Below, one piece after another: positions 1 to 11,046 of a DNA stretch of 64,000 bases (positions within the stretch are counted from its first letter, which is position 1; the number at the start of each line of letters is the position of its first letter). The translations under genes and the position numbers were made by a program. The DNA is from Chelydra serpentina. Its lineage: Eukaryota; Chordata; Testudines; Chelydridae. The notes under the pieces were generated by a model. That model was not told where the DNA came from. It ran no database searches and worked only from the letters and a program-made list of their open reading frames with translations. The stretch spans positions 3,038,001 through 3,102,000 of the forward strand of contig JBAIAC010000027.1 of assembly GCA_037349315.1 (NCBI GenBank), written 5' to 3'.

Positions 1-475
1 CATTCACCCAAATCCTTAGGTGTCAGAACTCAGATTTTAAAAAGGCATGGAACCCCATGTTACACCCCATATTCCTCATCTACAACATTTAAATGAGAAT
101 TTACCACTCAGTCAGGCTTGCCAGTATTTATGTGATTAAAGACAGTGCAGGAGATCAAACTCCATGAGGCACTAAAATGTTATCACAGCACCAATCCAGA
201 GATCGGGGTCTCACAGACTCATTTTCATCACTTTTGTTTGTCAAACACCTTCAAGGCTCAAAACATTCTGAGATTCGGAATGAAAATCTCATGCAAGCAT
301 TTGTCATTAAAAAGAAGTTACTACGTTCTGCTTGAAAAATAATCAAAATGGTTAAAATATGAAAAGACTGCAGCATATTTAAAAGACTGAATTAGTGCAC
401 AATGAGGAATGTAGCACAATGTGTAAGATTATATATAATCATGCTCAGCCAACCAAATCTAAGACGCAAGCGTAC
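1..475 (-). other. NCOR1: NCOR1 intron 6 (partial)
   Basis: This is intronic sequence downstream of NCOR1 exon 6 in the sense of the gene, running off the left edge of the window. It is AT-rich. I see no exon, no recognisable repeat and no RNA gene in it. The next NCOR1 exon should lie to the left of the window. Confidence 0.7.
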
Positions 476-589
476 CCGATTTTCATCATAAATAATTTGG
501 ACAATACTGCGGTGTTTCTGTTCCACTGGAGGAGGGGAGACAGGCCTCTCTGGCTCTGGAGGTTTAGCAGCTTCTTCTTCAAGTTGTTG
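476..589 (-). CDS. NCOR1: NCOR1 coding exon 6 (codons 211-248)
   Basis: The exon is 114 bases (38 codons, phase 0 at both ends). It is bounded by an acceptor (ctcttag before CAACAA) and a donor (CGG then GTACGC). It reads from [20 protein letters not shown] to [10 protein letters not shown], closely matching the recalled NCOR1 family sequence. The glutamate-rich start finishes the coiled coil begun in exon 5, and a proline-rich linker follows. The human protein continues KKAEEAHKIF after this point, so the SANT/deacetylase-activating region and the C-terminal receptor-interaction motifs lie beyond the window. No stop or frameshift is present. Confidence 0.95.
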
Positions 590-2694
590 CTAAGAGACGA
601 GAGAAAGAAAATCAGCCATCCGCACCATGTTACCCTAACCAGTAATTAGTCACTAGAGATAAAATATGCATCTGATCAACAGTTTGCTGTGCCTGTCATT
701 TCATCATTTAATTTGCAAGGTATGAAAGAACAGGGTTTAGTGTCAATAGAAGTGGCAACAAGACAGTATTTTTGCACTAATATTTGTAAACTAAATCTTT
801 TTGAGGTTCACCCACATCTGTCAAACTGAAACAGGTCTGATTCAATTAAATTCACAGTGCTGTGTTGTAGTTTATCAATAAAAATATTTAACTTTCAACC
901 AAAACATTAAAGCCAAGGAATACCAGCTTTCGTGCTGAGGAAATACTCCCCCAAAAAGTTTGACAGTATATTAAAATAATGTACTTAAAATCCTAGTTGC
1001 TGATATTTTTTTGAACTCATTTGAAGTAACTCCTATCATTATTATTCTAACAATCCACAACGATACTTCACGGCAGAAATAAGTTACTGAACACACACAA
1101 GTTTAAAAGGTTATAGTAACATTAAACAACCAAATATATACAATATTTGTTTTTCACAGCAATTAACCTCTTGTGATTTGCCTCTTTCACCAAAACATTC
1201 CTTTATATATGAATCAATGTCAGTTTCATCTTTGTGCTGTAAATATCCTTCCCTCCTGCGAGCCAGAAATATATAATAAAGAAAAATATATACCTCCAAT
1301 GTAATGGCTATGTGTACCCCCTTATACATGATTTGCTTTGTTATTGCGTTGTGTAAGAACTTGGCTTTTAAGATTTTATAAAATACCACGTACTCAGAAG
1401 AGGATCAAGTCCTAACTTTACAGTTCATTTAAAGTATCTCAGAACTTAAAACTAAAAAAAAAAATTGTAGTGCAAGTCAGGGGTTCAATTAATGGTCCTA
1501 ATTTAAAATATATATATATTTCCAAGAAATCTGCATGACCAGTCACTGATTTTATACCCAAGGAAGTGACAGAATCAGATCAGAAGTGCTAATGTGTCAG
1601 TAAATACTGTAAGAGAGCCAGGCAAGTTCTCTTTTGCTGTTCTAATCTACGGTCTAATAAGCTGGAGTAAGAATTTATAAAACTGATTAAATGCTCCAAG
1701 ACCATAATGCAGCATTTAGTTTGAAGTTGTTGCTCTTTTTCTATATATCTATTCATCTAAGCAAATTTACAGCAGAATAGTTACAAGAGTCAGTCCTGCA
1801 TCAAAATATATTGCTTTACTAAAAGTAGTAAGAGGTTTTAAAAAATCACTTAAGATTAATCAATTCAAGATCTTAAAATTTAATTTTAACGATGTTTTTC
1901 TAAGTAGTTTTACTCTTAACATCTCTAGATTTATTTTTTTTAAACAAGATTCTTGGAAAAACTAACACACGCATTTATGAAGTAGATCAAGAGTTCCCAA
2001 ACTGTGGTACACGAGATATGTCTAGAGGGCACATGGAGAAATTACGAAATGGTGGATTTTATTTATTAATTTATTGCATTTTCATAATAGGCTACTCAGA
2101 TGAAGCTTTAAAATTCTGTGGGAATTTGTTATATAAAATATGGTAGTTAATTTACTTCAAGATGGAATAATGAGAGTATAGATATGCAGAAATGCTGATG
2201 TCCACAGCCCTCACCTCCAATCACTATACAGAGCGGGTTCAGTTGCCCAGCAACTGTCCAGTCTGACTGAGCTCAGAACTTAGTGAGGGTTTTTCTCAGT
2301 TGTATATGTCACACTATAACTATATCTGTACATAACAGTGAAATAGGGACAGATGGCTAAAGACAGCTAGTGTTAAGAAGAAAACAAAGTATCCGTGATG
2401 AGAAGGGTAGGGGTATGCAGGCATCTAGTAAATTTGGAAGTGGGTACGTGGGTAACTGGTAGATCTGGAAGGGGGTATACAATAAGAAAAGCTTGGAAAC
2501 CTCTGAACTAGATTATTACATCCAACCCATTTAGAGGTTTATGTAGTACACACTGCTTACAGAATAAGAACTTTGACTCTTAAATTGTAATTAAGCAGTT
2601 TGGTTTATTTATTTTTGCAAACACTTTAATATTGTGCTCTGCCAACTGAAAATAAAAATAGCATTGGTTATGGTGTTCTTTGTAGCTGACTTAC
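590..2694 (-). other. NCOR1: NCOR1 intron 5
   Basis: A 2.1 kb AT-rich intron between exons 5 and 6. It contains one recognisable mobile element, the hAT-type copy at 1988-2505. Short A/T runs occur elsewhere. I see no further exon or RNA gene. Confidence 0.85.
1988..2505. mobile_element. hAT-type non-autonomous DNA transposon
   Basis: A 518-base element with imperfect terminal inverted repeats. The left end reads caagagttcccaaactgtgg and the right end, reverse-complemented, reads cagaggtttccaagctt. It is flanked by an 8-base duplication differing at one position (aagtagat at 1980-1987, aactagat at 2506-2513). An 8-bp target duplication with 'cag..ttcccaaa' ends is typical of hAT elements. 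There is no open frame of any length, so it would have been mobilised in trans. The imperfect repeats suggest an old insertion. Confidence 0.75.
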
Positions 2695-2877
2695 TTGCTT
2701 TTTCTTCAGTTTAAGGATCTGCTGTTCCACTTTTGCAATTTCTCGATCTACACGATCCATGCTCTGTATCAACTCTTCCTTTGACAGTTTTGAAGGTGAT
2801 GCATTCTGGTCCTCTCCACAGGCCTGACCAGATATAGGAGAAGATGGCCCTTCATGCTTGCCGCCAAAACCTGGTTC
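2695..2877 (-). CDS. NCOR1: NCOR1 coding exon 5 (codons 150-210)
   Basis: The exon is 183 bases (61 codons, phase 0 at both ends). The acceptor is gtttatttaag before GAACCAGG, and the donor is CAA then GTAAGT. It encodes EPGFGGKHEGPSSPISGQ, then ACGEDQNASPSKLSKEEL, then IQSMDRVDREIAKVEQQ and ILKLKKKQ. The last ~30 residues form the amphipathic coiled coil of the N-terminal repression domain, which in NCOR1/SMRT contacts TBL1/TBLR1 and GPS2. It is a near-identical match to the family with no disruption. Confidence 0.96.
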
Positions 2878-4139
2878 CTTAAATAAACAAGGAACAATTT
2901 GATCATGTTTTCTTACATAATACTTAAAGACAGATAAATTAGTTATGTTACACTCTCCAGATGTAGTCTCAAATCTGCATACACAAAGTTGTCCAACTAT
3001 AAATTAAGATAAAATTGACCACAGCTTTCAGCCACCTACACTACTGCCCAGAATCACTTTAACACTGATAATTTTAAGTTTAATTTAAGTTTCTAAAAGT
3101 ACTCAGTTTTTCCTGTCATTTTTACTTCATGCAGCCCTCGAATTAACAAAAAGATCATGATGTCACCCTTTTAAAATCCATCTTAAAAAATTTAGTTTCT
3201 ATTTACAAGTCTAGGGCCCCATTAGGGCCATCTTCAACTCTTTACAGGCATTCACGTTAAAGAGTAGATCTCTAAAGACATGTTTAAAGATAAACACAAT
3301 TAAAACTTGAATGCACTGATGACTAACTTGGAAAATGTATGCCTTATCCAAGCCAGTCTCACTGAGACAAATTACGTGTTTTAGTTTCATATTTCCTGAA
3401 GGTACCTTATATTGTGTATAAGATTGAGACGGTGCATTTCAGCACACCACTTGGATAAAAATTATTCATAACTAAATGAAAACATAACATTGCACACATC
3501 TGACTGGCTCCTCCAACGCCCCTTTGAGCTTATCTTTGCAATGCAACAGAGCAAGATATTAAGATACTGTATCATGTTAACATGATTTTACTTTAGCTCA
3601 TAGAAAAGTGCTGTATTTAGAATATGAAAAGCCGCAGTAAATAATTAAAGGCAGTATAAAAATACACTATCCAAAATTTGTTAAGAAATGGGTACCACCT
3701 ATTAGCTTTTGAATCCATACTTAGACACCTAATAAAAATAAATTGCCTCATTTTCTAAAATGCTGAGCACCTAGCATATTCCATTTAAGCCAATGTTCAA
3801 ACTCAGTCCATGTTTTTAAGAGTTTAAGTATAAATTTAGGAAACATGGGGTTAATCTCTACACACAGAAATTGCACCAGCTTAAGTTTCTACCATAGATG
3901 TATCCAATCTTTATCTGATTTAAGAACATCCACAGAGGGGAACTACATAAATTTAACTAGACTGACTTAGAAACAGATTTAGTTAGTGCAATCTGAGTGT
4001 GTAGACCAGGCTTAACTTTAGGCGCACACACTTTATAATCTTGGCCATTGTTTATAATTCATGCTCAATCTAGAGAAATACTTCACCAATTTATACTTTA
4101 TAGAACCTTTCAGCAAGGGATTAAAGCATCTCATTCATT

Positions 4140-4320
4140 AAACCTTAACACCTGGTAGGCAGGTTGCATTATTTTACAGGTGGGAAAAATGTAGGTACAA
4201 AGAGGCTAAGGGACTGGATGTGTAACCTTGAGCTAGTCAATGGCACAGTCAGAAACAGAACTCCAGTCACCTGACTTACAATCCCTTGCTCTAGCTAGCA
4301 GAGAACACTGTCTTCTCCTT
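4140..4320 (+). repeat. L2-like LINE 3' fragment
   Basis: The stretch has the order of landmarks typical of L2 3' ends: 'ttttacaggtgggaaaa', 'acaaagaggctaaggg', then a weak 'gtcaatggcacagtcagaa' and 'actccagtcacctgactt' block. It is strongly diverged, so family assignment is by pattern only. Confidence 0.5.
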
Positions 4321-4529
4321 AACATGGTTAAAGTGTCAGATGAAGGAATTAAGATGCCTGTAGTCAGGTTTCTCCCAATATTTTCTGCAAAAAGGGGAAA
4401 GGCAGTCCTTTGCATGTTACCTATCATGAACTGTGTTATTCCGGATCAATGCAAACATCTATTTCCATTGTGAAAGATGGAACAAAAACTTGAGGTTGTT
4501 AAAGTAATATGTTTACATTATTTATTATT

Positions 4530-4745
4530 TGCTTTATGGTAGAGTCTAGAGACCCAATCCAGAGTGGGGCTCCACGTGCACAAACACATTAGATACTGTC
4601 CACCTAACGAGCTTATAATCCAAGCAGACATGTCGTACAGTGTGAGGGGAAAGAGAGGCACAGAGAGATTTAGTGAATTGCAGAAAAGCGGCAAAGCCAA
4701 GAATAAAGCATAGGGGTCCTGAGCACCAATCCAGCAATCACTGGG
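4530..4745 (+). repeat. L3/CR1-like LINE tail
   Basis: The landmarks are 'cacgtgcacaaacacatta', 'gagcttataatccaagcaga', 'gaggcacagagagatttagtg' and 'ggggtcctgagcaccaatcca'. They run in the order seen in the ancient amniote LINE tail with 'agcttacaatctaa' and 'aggcacagagaggg' blocks. Diverged and without coding capacity. The open frames on the minus strand here are chance. Confidence 0.6.
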
Positions 4746-5342
4746 CAACTCTGCCTCTCAAAGTCTTTCATGCAAAGACACAGAAGGGCAACACTTTTCA
4801 ATTAAATAAATAGGCTATATTCTAGGCCTGTTATATTTCCAAATGCAAGGAAGTGTCTTGGAGATTTGCAGAGGGAAAGGCATTTCAGCTGTTTTGTCTG
4901 TCACCATCTGCTGGCAGTTTAGGACTGGAGCAAAGATCACTACACTAATACTTTTTCAACAGAAACTTACATATAATATTGCTGAGGCAATTTTTTTTTT
5001 AATTAAACTCAAGTGGCAGCTATAAATTGAGAGTTCTAACATTCTGTACAAGAAACAATTAACCTTCGAGCATATTATGCAACTTAGTGGGATGGTTTTT
5101 TACTACTCCAACACATAGCTAGTGAGCACACTACTATTACTTGCAACTATACTTGTGAACAAAACAGGTTTCTAAATAGTAAGCAGTCAATATTGAAATG
5201 CTCATCACAGAAATTGTGTAACTTGATAGCTTAAAAATTCTAATACTATTTTCAGCCACAACAATCTTTAAAACAGTCATCTAAATCAATTTTCTAACAT
5301 GTTAAGGCACACCTTCAATATTGCAACAAAAACTGTCTTTAC

Positions 5343-5538
5343 CTTCTTAATATCTGCAGATCGCAATCCCTCCTGTAGAGGATGTACTAAAGGCAGGACA
5401 GCTGCAGGACTAACACGCTGAAAATGGGAATCTGAAACTTGTTCAAGACGTGGTCGCTTAGATTCCAATGAATCATGATCAGTCTGCGACGGACCTGGAT
5501 GAAATTGCTGCTCATAACCAGTTCTCCTTTCCTGAGGC
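5343..5538 (-). CDS. NCOR1: NCOR1 coding exon 4 (codons 84-149)
   Basis: The exon is 196 bases, starting in phase 2 (it completes the Arg codon AG|G from exon 3) and ending in phase 0. The acceptor is gttccttag and the donor is AAG AAG then GTAAAG. It encodes PQERRTGYEQQFHPGPSQ, TDHDSLESKRPRLEQVSD, SHFQRVSPAAVLPLVHP and LQEGLRSADIKK. The SKRPRLEQVSDSHFQRVS block is an NCOR1 signature. Compared with the recalled human protein there is a one-residue insertion at YEQQF and an altered end (SADIKK in place of SADAKK). These look like ordinary lineage differences. Confidence 0.96.
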
Positions 5539-7811
5539 CTAAGGAACAAAAGAGATTGTAAAAACAATTAAATTAAAAATATACATCTATCAAAAAAGCC
5601 TCTATATGGTGAATTTTTTAATTGTTGTATCCCATTTCCAAGACTATAGGGAAGAGTGTCACAAAACTCTTTCTAAATAGTGAGGAGGGCAAAAGTTTTT
5701 AAGTGGTATATTGCAGAAAATTGGCTTCTATTTTTAAAATGGATTTTGACTAAAAATTAATTTAAGCCCACAAAAATACCACTTAAATGCCCATCACTTC
5801 ACAGCAGGCCACGAAACGGATGCTATTACTACAAGTATATCTGAAAACAGGTTTGGGTCAAGAAAGAGCATCAAAAAGACTTCACATCAGTAAGTTTAGT
5901 ATTGGATTCCATGGAATTATGCAAAAGCACGGTAGTTCAATTAATTATTTTTCTTCTGAAGAAATTTTAAATACATATAAAAAGTATCTAAATTAGTAAT
6001 TGAAGTTATTTGGAACTTGGTCTACATCACACACTCAAGTTCAAGTACTTGTCAGTAGTGCTCTAACATCTATGCTGGGGCTGGGAAGTGATTTGTTGAC
6101 TCTTCCTGCTCATTTTTTTCCAAAACAAAATAGCAGTATCACTAGCTTCTTTGCAGTGAATTACACAGGATGTCAATAAGATATCTCATATGCTTCACTA
6201 CCTTCTTAGAAGATTTCATTAGAAGAGATGACAGTAACTTCCTGTATTTTGCCAAAACTGGTGAGTGAGCTTTTCACAATTTGAGAACAGTTTTTTGTCC
6301 TTTTACCTGCTGTAGGTTATCAAAGCACTCTGGTACTTAGATGGCACTAAACCAAATCCAGCTGTCTTCTTTGTAAATTGCAAGATAAAGACAACTAGTT
6401 AATTCCCAAATACTGGGTCTGAGATTATTTCTGAGAATATTCCAATTTAGCATCCAGAGTCAGGGAGCTATTCATTTATTTTACACACTAAATATCACTA
6501 GAGTAATGATCAGCACAGACCACTTCTGATCTGTGATCAGAGTGAGCCATGAGCAACAAACACTGCATTTGAAGTAGTGTAAGTGCAAGGCAGGAGTGCA
6601 ATTTCACCTCACTGCGAGGAGTATCATATGCATACCTCTGTGCATCAGAATGTGATTATACCAATGAGTGAGCAAAACAATCACAATACTTAACTTTCCC
6701 CTACACAGCTGGAAATACGCAGTATCTAAAATGTATTCAGATTATTCAAATCTCATTCAGATCTGTGGCTGAATTAATCTTTATGATTATTTTCAAGTCT
6801 GGTATTCAAAGCACACTGCATACCTCTTAGTTGTAAATCCAGTTAAATAATTATTTAATAAACATTAATTAGTATTTAGCTGGCATTTACTGCCTTAAGT
6901 TACATCAATGCAAAGCATATTTAGTTGATATAAAGCAAACCATTTTTATTTAAAAAAAGAAAGACAGCAGCTTTCATGACGGTAACAGCCAACTATAGCA
7001 CTGCAATATTAATCTGCTGGAGCCAAAACAGCAGTCATATCTATTTACCATGCAAGCAGGACTGGCTTAATAAACAAACTTGCAAAACAGTCCCAAGAAC
7101 ATTTGACTCTGAACTATGTCAGGTGATGTAAATTGTTTTATTCCTTTGTCGCCAAAAATCACCAATCACTTGCATTTTTGCACCACATTTAAATATTTTA
7201 TACTGTTATGACAAATGAAACAACCCAACTAGCTCTGCTGCTTATTACTTACCTAGACAGACAAATACCCTCTGCTGAATATTCAAGTGTATGAATTTTA
7301 TCCCAGTGAAATCTAGGAAACATGATGGATAATATTCACACTGTGATGATTCTTTAATTTTGCTGTATAACTTCACTTGTCACTGTATCTCAAAGAAACA
7401 AACGTTACACACTTATGGCCAAAATATTTCCAAAGAACTAGTCTGTGATATGCACGAGGGTTCTCGGTTGCTTGCTAAGAAAGTTGTTGGGAGAGGTGGG
7501 GGGGTGGGGGGGGGGGGGGAAGTGAAGCACAGGTGTCACTTCCTATCTAGGAAACAAACATCTTATTTAAACCAAGTGGGCTGGGGAATTGTGCAATGGG
7601 TTTTAAACAAGGCAAATCTAAAATATTGTCAAATACTGTAAACAGACCAATACTGTTAGTTAATGGAGAACCCTGTGCTTAATAAAGTTAAGTCCTTAAG
7701 CAAGAACTGTGGAAGCAGACTTTTTAATTATGAATATATACCTTTTATAAAGTCTGGTTCAACTCATAACAGAGTTCTCTTGTATCTAAAAGTAAAACAG
7801 AATGCCCTTAC
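5539..7811 (-). other. NCOR1: NCOR1 intron 3
   Basis: A 2.3 kb AT-rich intron with a G-rich run at 7495-7519. No recognisable transposon, exon or RNA gene is seen otherwise. Confidence 0.85.
7495..7519 (+). repeat. G-rich homopolymer tract
   Basis: A tract of 25 bases, nearly all G with single T interruptions, on the plus strand (C-rich on the NCOR1 transcript strand). It is long enough to form a G-quadruplex on the plus strand, but it lies mid-intron and no function can be inferred. Confidence 0.8.
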
Positions 7812-7954
7812 CTGTCAGAGCCTGGGTGAAATTCAGAAAGCAAGGAAGGCCGTCGACGAAGTTGCTGTTGCTGCTGCTGCTGCTGCTGCTGCAAGAGTTG
7901 AGTTGCCTGACTGACTTCCAGATGAGAAGAACGATAATCAGGAACTGCAAACTC
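7812..7954 (-). CDS. NCOR1: NCOR1 coding exon 3 with polyglutamine tract (codons 37-84)
   Basis: The exon is 143 bases, phase 0 in and phase 2 out. The acceptor is tttcgtttag before GAGTTTGC and the donor is GACAG then GTAAGG. It encodes EFAVPDYRSSHLEVSQATQ, then two Leu, ten Gln, then LRRRPSLLSEFHPGSD. The glutamines are seven CAG codons followed by CAA, CAG and CAA. I recall about seven Gln in human NCOR1, so this copy appears slightly longer. The Gln run sits at residues 58-67, inside the N-terminal repression region. The plus-strand CTG repeat creates spurious open frames of Ala and Ser here. Confidence 0.96.
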
Positions 7955-10869
7955 CTAAACGAAAAATAGTTCTGACATTTAAGCAAGAATGAAAATTCAA
8001 AAGCTAGGACACTGAGCCAAAGTACTCAGGAGATGAAGGAATCATGGTTTCTGAATAATTCTCGCAAATCAAACCCGGATTATCACAGATTTGCTTCAAG
8101 CCAACAGCTAAATCTTAAAATGGCAAGTTTATTTTACAGATATTTTTTGGATCTCCAAAAGAAATAGATTAGAGAAATAGTCATAAAATCCACTCTCTCA
8201 GTCGTCACAGGAACTGCAAAGTAATCTGGAGCCCAAAACAGAGAGGTGGTCTGGGAATGGGGATAATATAAAGGAAATAAGAGTGAAATTCACATATTCA
8301 TTCCTAGTGAATATATTCAGACCTGTCTAGGGAAAAATGATTGCATCTATACACTGGCAGACACGTACAGTGACTAAATTAGACCAGTTTGAGGTCCAGG
8401 ACTCAATATGCTCATTCCTGGACAAGTGCCAGAAAAGCTTTGTTAACCAAAGCTTGACACAGATTTAAACTCAGAGATTATGACAAATGAAAGCTCTGTG
8501 CCATATGAAAGCTTGGAATCACAACTTGCAAATGGTATGACATTAATATCTAGCTCCAGTTGTTCATGGGAGATTAGCTGCTACAATCACATGGGAACAG
8601 TTGCAAAGATGCAGTACAGATATTCTCAGGACCAGTAAACTTTTAAAACCATTGTTTTAGGCACGATTGGAAAAAAAAAGTTTTATATCCAATACTATAT
8701 CATGAGTACAGAATACTATCCTCTGAAGTATCAGAACTCAACATACAAGTGGCTTTAAACTGTTCAGTTACCACACAACTTCTCCATTTTTGAAGATCCT
8801 TTGGTAAGAGCTGAAGTTTAAGGTTCCAAATGCAGCTCAAGATATTTTGAAATGTGACATTATATTCAGCAGGATACTGAACAGGCAAAGAAGCGACCCA
8901 TGGGGTTTACAATCAAAGGGAGGTCTAGGAGACACTAATCCAAACAACATTTGTTCTAACATGGGTCTTTTTATATATTTCCATTTTCTTTAAAACACAA
9001 TGAACACTAACTCTTAACATGCAAAATAACCCTCAACAACTCATCAACCAGCTCATTAGCCAGGAGATTTATCCTACTCACCACCAGTGACCAAAGAGCA
9101 CATAGGTGGCCAGATCTTCAATCCCTCTTGAGTCCCCTTTGCATTACTCCAGTGGTGCAACATGGACCCAAAGGTATATTTAGGGAGCAGCTGAGGATTT
9201 CCCTAATGTAAGGGAACCCTGATATAGCCAGCCCTACACTAGTCCTTCCTAGCCGACCCGGCATGGGCGCATTCTAGGGCAAGTTGGGGTGAGTGAGGGC
9301 AAGGCCAGAGTGCAATTCATCTTGGTAATCCTAGCAAGCAGAGCAGCACTTTGGAGACCGCTATTCATGGACCACAAGCTAGAGCTGCCACAAGCTGAAT
9401 AACTTGCCCAAGGGCCAGTTTGGCTTCTGCTACCCTTCGATGATCGGGGTGGGGATGGGAGGAATCAGTGGGAAAGTAGTATTGTAAACTCACATTACTC
9501 CACACACACATATCCAGGTGCACTAAGTATTGCTCTGACATACCCAGGGATCTAGTCCAATGTTCTTGGGAGGAAGGAAGGAAGAGGAGGAGCTGCTTCT
9601 AGGCAAAGGGAGTTAGAGGGAAGGAAGAGGAGCTAGGCAATGGTAAGCTCTCATGGAGAGCTCCTGGGCCCCACAGTAGAGAGACTCCCTCCTTTCCTGA
9701 GACTGACCTCCTATGGCACCTGTGGGAACCATTCTGTCACAGCATTTGACATGTCACTTTTTAACTCAAAAAACATTATTAGATTTGTCAAAGATTATAC
9801 AAGTCATCTTTTCACATTGTTGAAAAATAAGTGTTTCCATTGCACAGAAATCCAGCCTCTCTTCTAGGTTGGCTACACCTAGCCTAGTAATTAAGCAGTA
9901 ATAGATTAAAAGTAAGACAAAAAGAAAATTTTCAATTAGTTCCTCAGGGATTGTGTGTTCCAATTAGGACAAAACCCACCAGACATTTAAATCTTCTTGA
10001 TTTTATCCCAAGAGAGCCAAGCCAACAAACAGAAGATATGTGCAGTTTATAAAATCTAACATTTTCAGCACAAAAAAAATTTGACCAACTATTTAGCAAA
10101 CCAAAATTGGCAGCAGCTTTGCTCAGTGGTCAAAACGTGTTCTCTGTCACACCACTTTGGTTTACACATATTTACATTTGAGTTTTCAACATTAAAAATA
10201 AAACCAGAGGAAGTGAGAATCAAAAAAGACTGCCTTATTTTAGAGAGAAGATTCTCTATTTGCCAAATATATAGCGCTACTCCACTCACTTCGCACACTA
10301 AGACAAACTAACTAAATACTGAAACATAACATTTTTCTTGAGGGGATTTACAGAAATGAAAATAGGAAGTAGCACATAACTGCCATCTGAACATTTCACT
10401 TAGAATGCCTGCATGATTTTAATATTTTGGTAGACTACTACTACTACATCATCATAACAGTCTTACCACCTTGGGCTGGGATCTCACCAGATTTCACAAA
10501 CCACAGTGCTGCAGGAAGTAAGGATAAACTCAAACCCCTTTGAATCAATACGTCATTATGGAGCAATATAATGCTGGGACACCTTTTAGATAAGGCATCA
10601 AAATACGGCCAGAAACATTTAAACCATATCCCACATTTTATTTAATTAGAGGTATTAACCTAGGTGCACTGGCCAAATTCCATCAAAGGAAGACAGAGCA
10701 TAAGTATGTAAATTCCCCGATCAGTTTTAATTAGGTTCAATACTCTGAAATTTCATTGTTTTTCCAAACATCCTTGGCCTAGGATTAAGTGGGTAAAAAT
10801 ACATTTGGCATGAGCAAAATACCTGAATGATAGGTTCAGGTTGTAATCTGCATGGTATCTGCTCCTTAC
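7955..10869 (-). other. NCOR1: NCOR1 intron 2
   Basis: A 2.9 kb intron. It is AT-rich, with a slightly more GC-rich stretch near 9060-9730. I could not assign any repeat family or find an exon or RNA gene in it. Confidence 0.85.
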
Positions 10870-10977
10870 CTGCTGATGTCGAGTGTTAGGGAAGGTGTAC
10901 TGGACAGAGTGAGTAGGATAACGACTCTGTTCTGTGCTGAATGCTCCTTGGTTAGGAGGGTAGCCCGAACTTGACAT
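10870..10977 (-). CDS. NCOR1: NCOR1 coding exon 2, start codon and codons 1-36
   Basis: NCOR1 is a nuclear corepressor scaffold that links unliganded nuclear receptors to HDAC3, TBL1/TBLR1 and GPS2. This exon (full exon 10870-11046, acceptor tttttttccctttag) carries the start codon at 10977-10975. The first 36 codons are intact: MSSSGYPPNQGAFSTEQS, RYPTHSVQYTFPNTRHQQ, then the donor CAG|GTAAGG. They match the NCOR1 N-terminus almost residue for residue. The ATG has A at -3. A longer frame open upstream (through a TTG) is not used, because the family start is exactly here. The five exons in this window give 248 uninterrupted codons of a protein of about 2,400 residues. Confidence 0.97.
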
Positions 10978-11046
10978 TATCAGAGAAGGAGTCTTCACAA
11001 ACTGTGAGATCAACACCAGCAAGCAATCATGTTTCTAGGAAACCGC
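10978..11046 (-). other. NCOR1: NCOR1 exon 2, 5' UTR part
   Basis: The 69 bases of exon 2 ahead of the start codon are untranslated leader. An upstream ATG at 11030-11028 opens a short frame (MIACWC) ending at TGA 11012-11010, 32 bases before the NCOR1 start and out of frame with it. If exon 1 is spliced directly to this exon, that short frame is the tail of a longer upstream ORF beginning in exon 1 at 33269. Confidence 0.8.

Larger units (their letters stand above)
2878..5342 (-). other. NCOR1: NCOR1 intron 4
   Basis: A 2.5 kb AT-rich intron. The stretch 4140-4320 resembles an L2-type 3' end and 4530-4745 an L3/CR1-like tail. The remainder shows no exon, RNA gene or structured repeat that I can recognise. 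Confidence 0.85.

Noticed and set aside
10753..11022. N-terminally extended NCOR1 frame starting MLVLISQF
   Set aside because: It begins at a TTG and extends past the splice donor into intron 2. The family start MSSSGYPPNQ lies at 10977 with a proper ATG.
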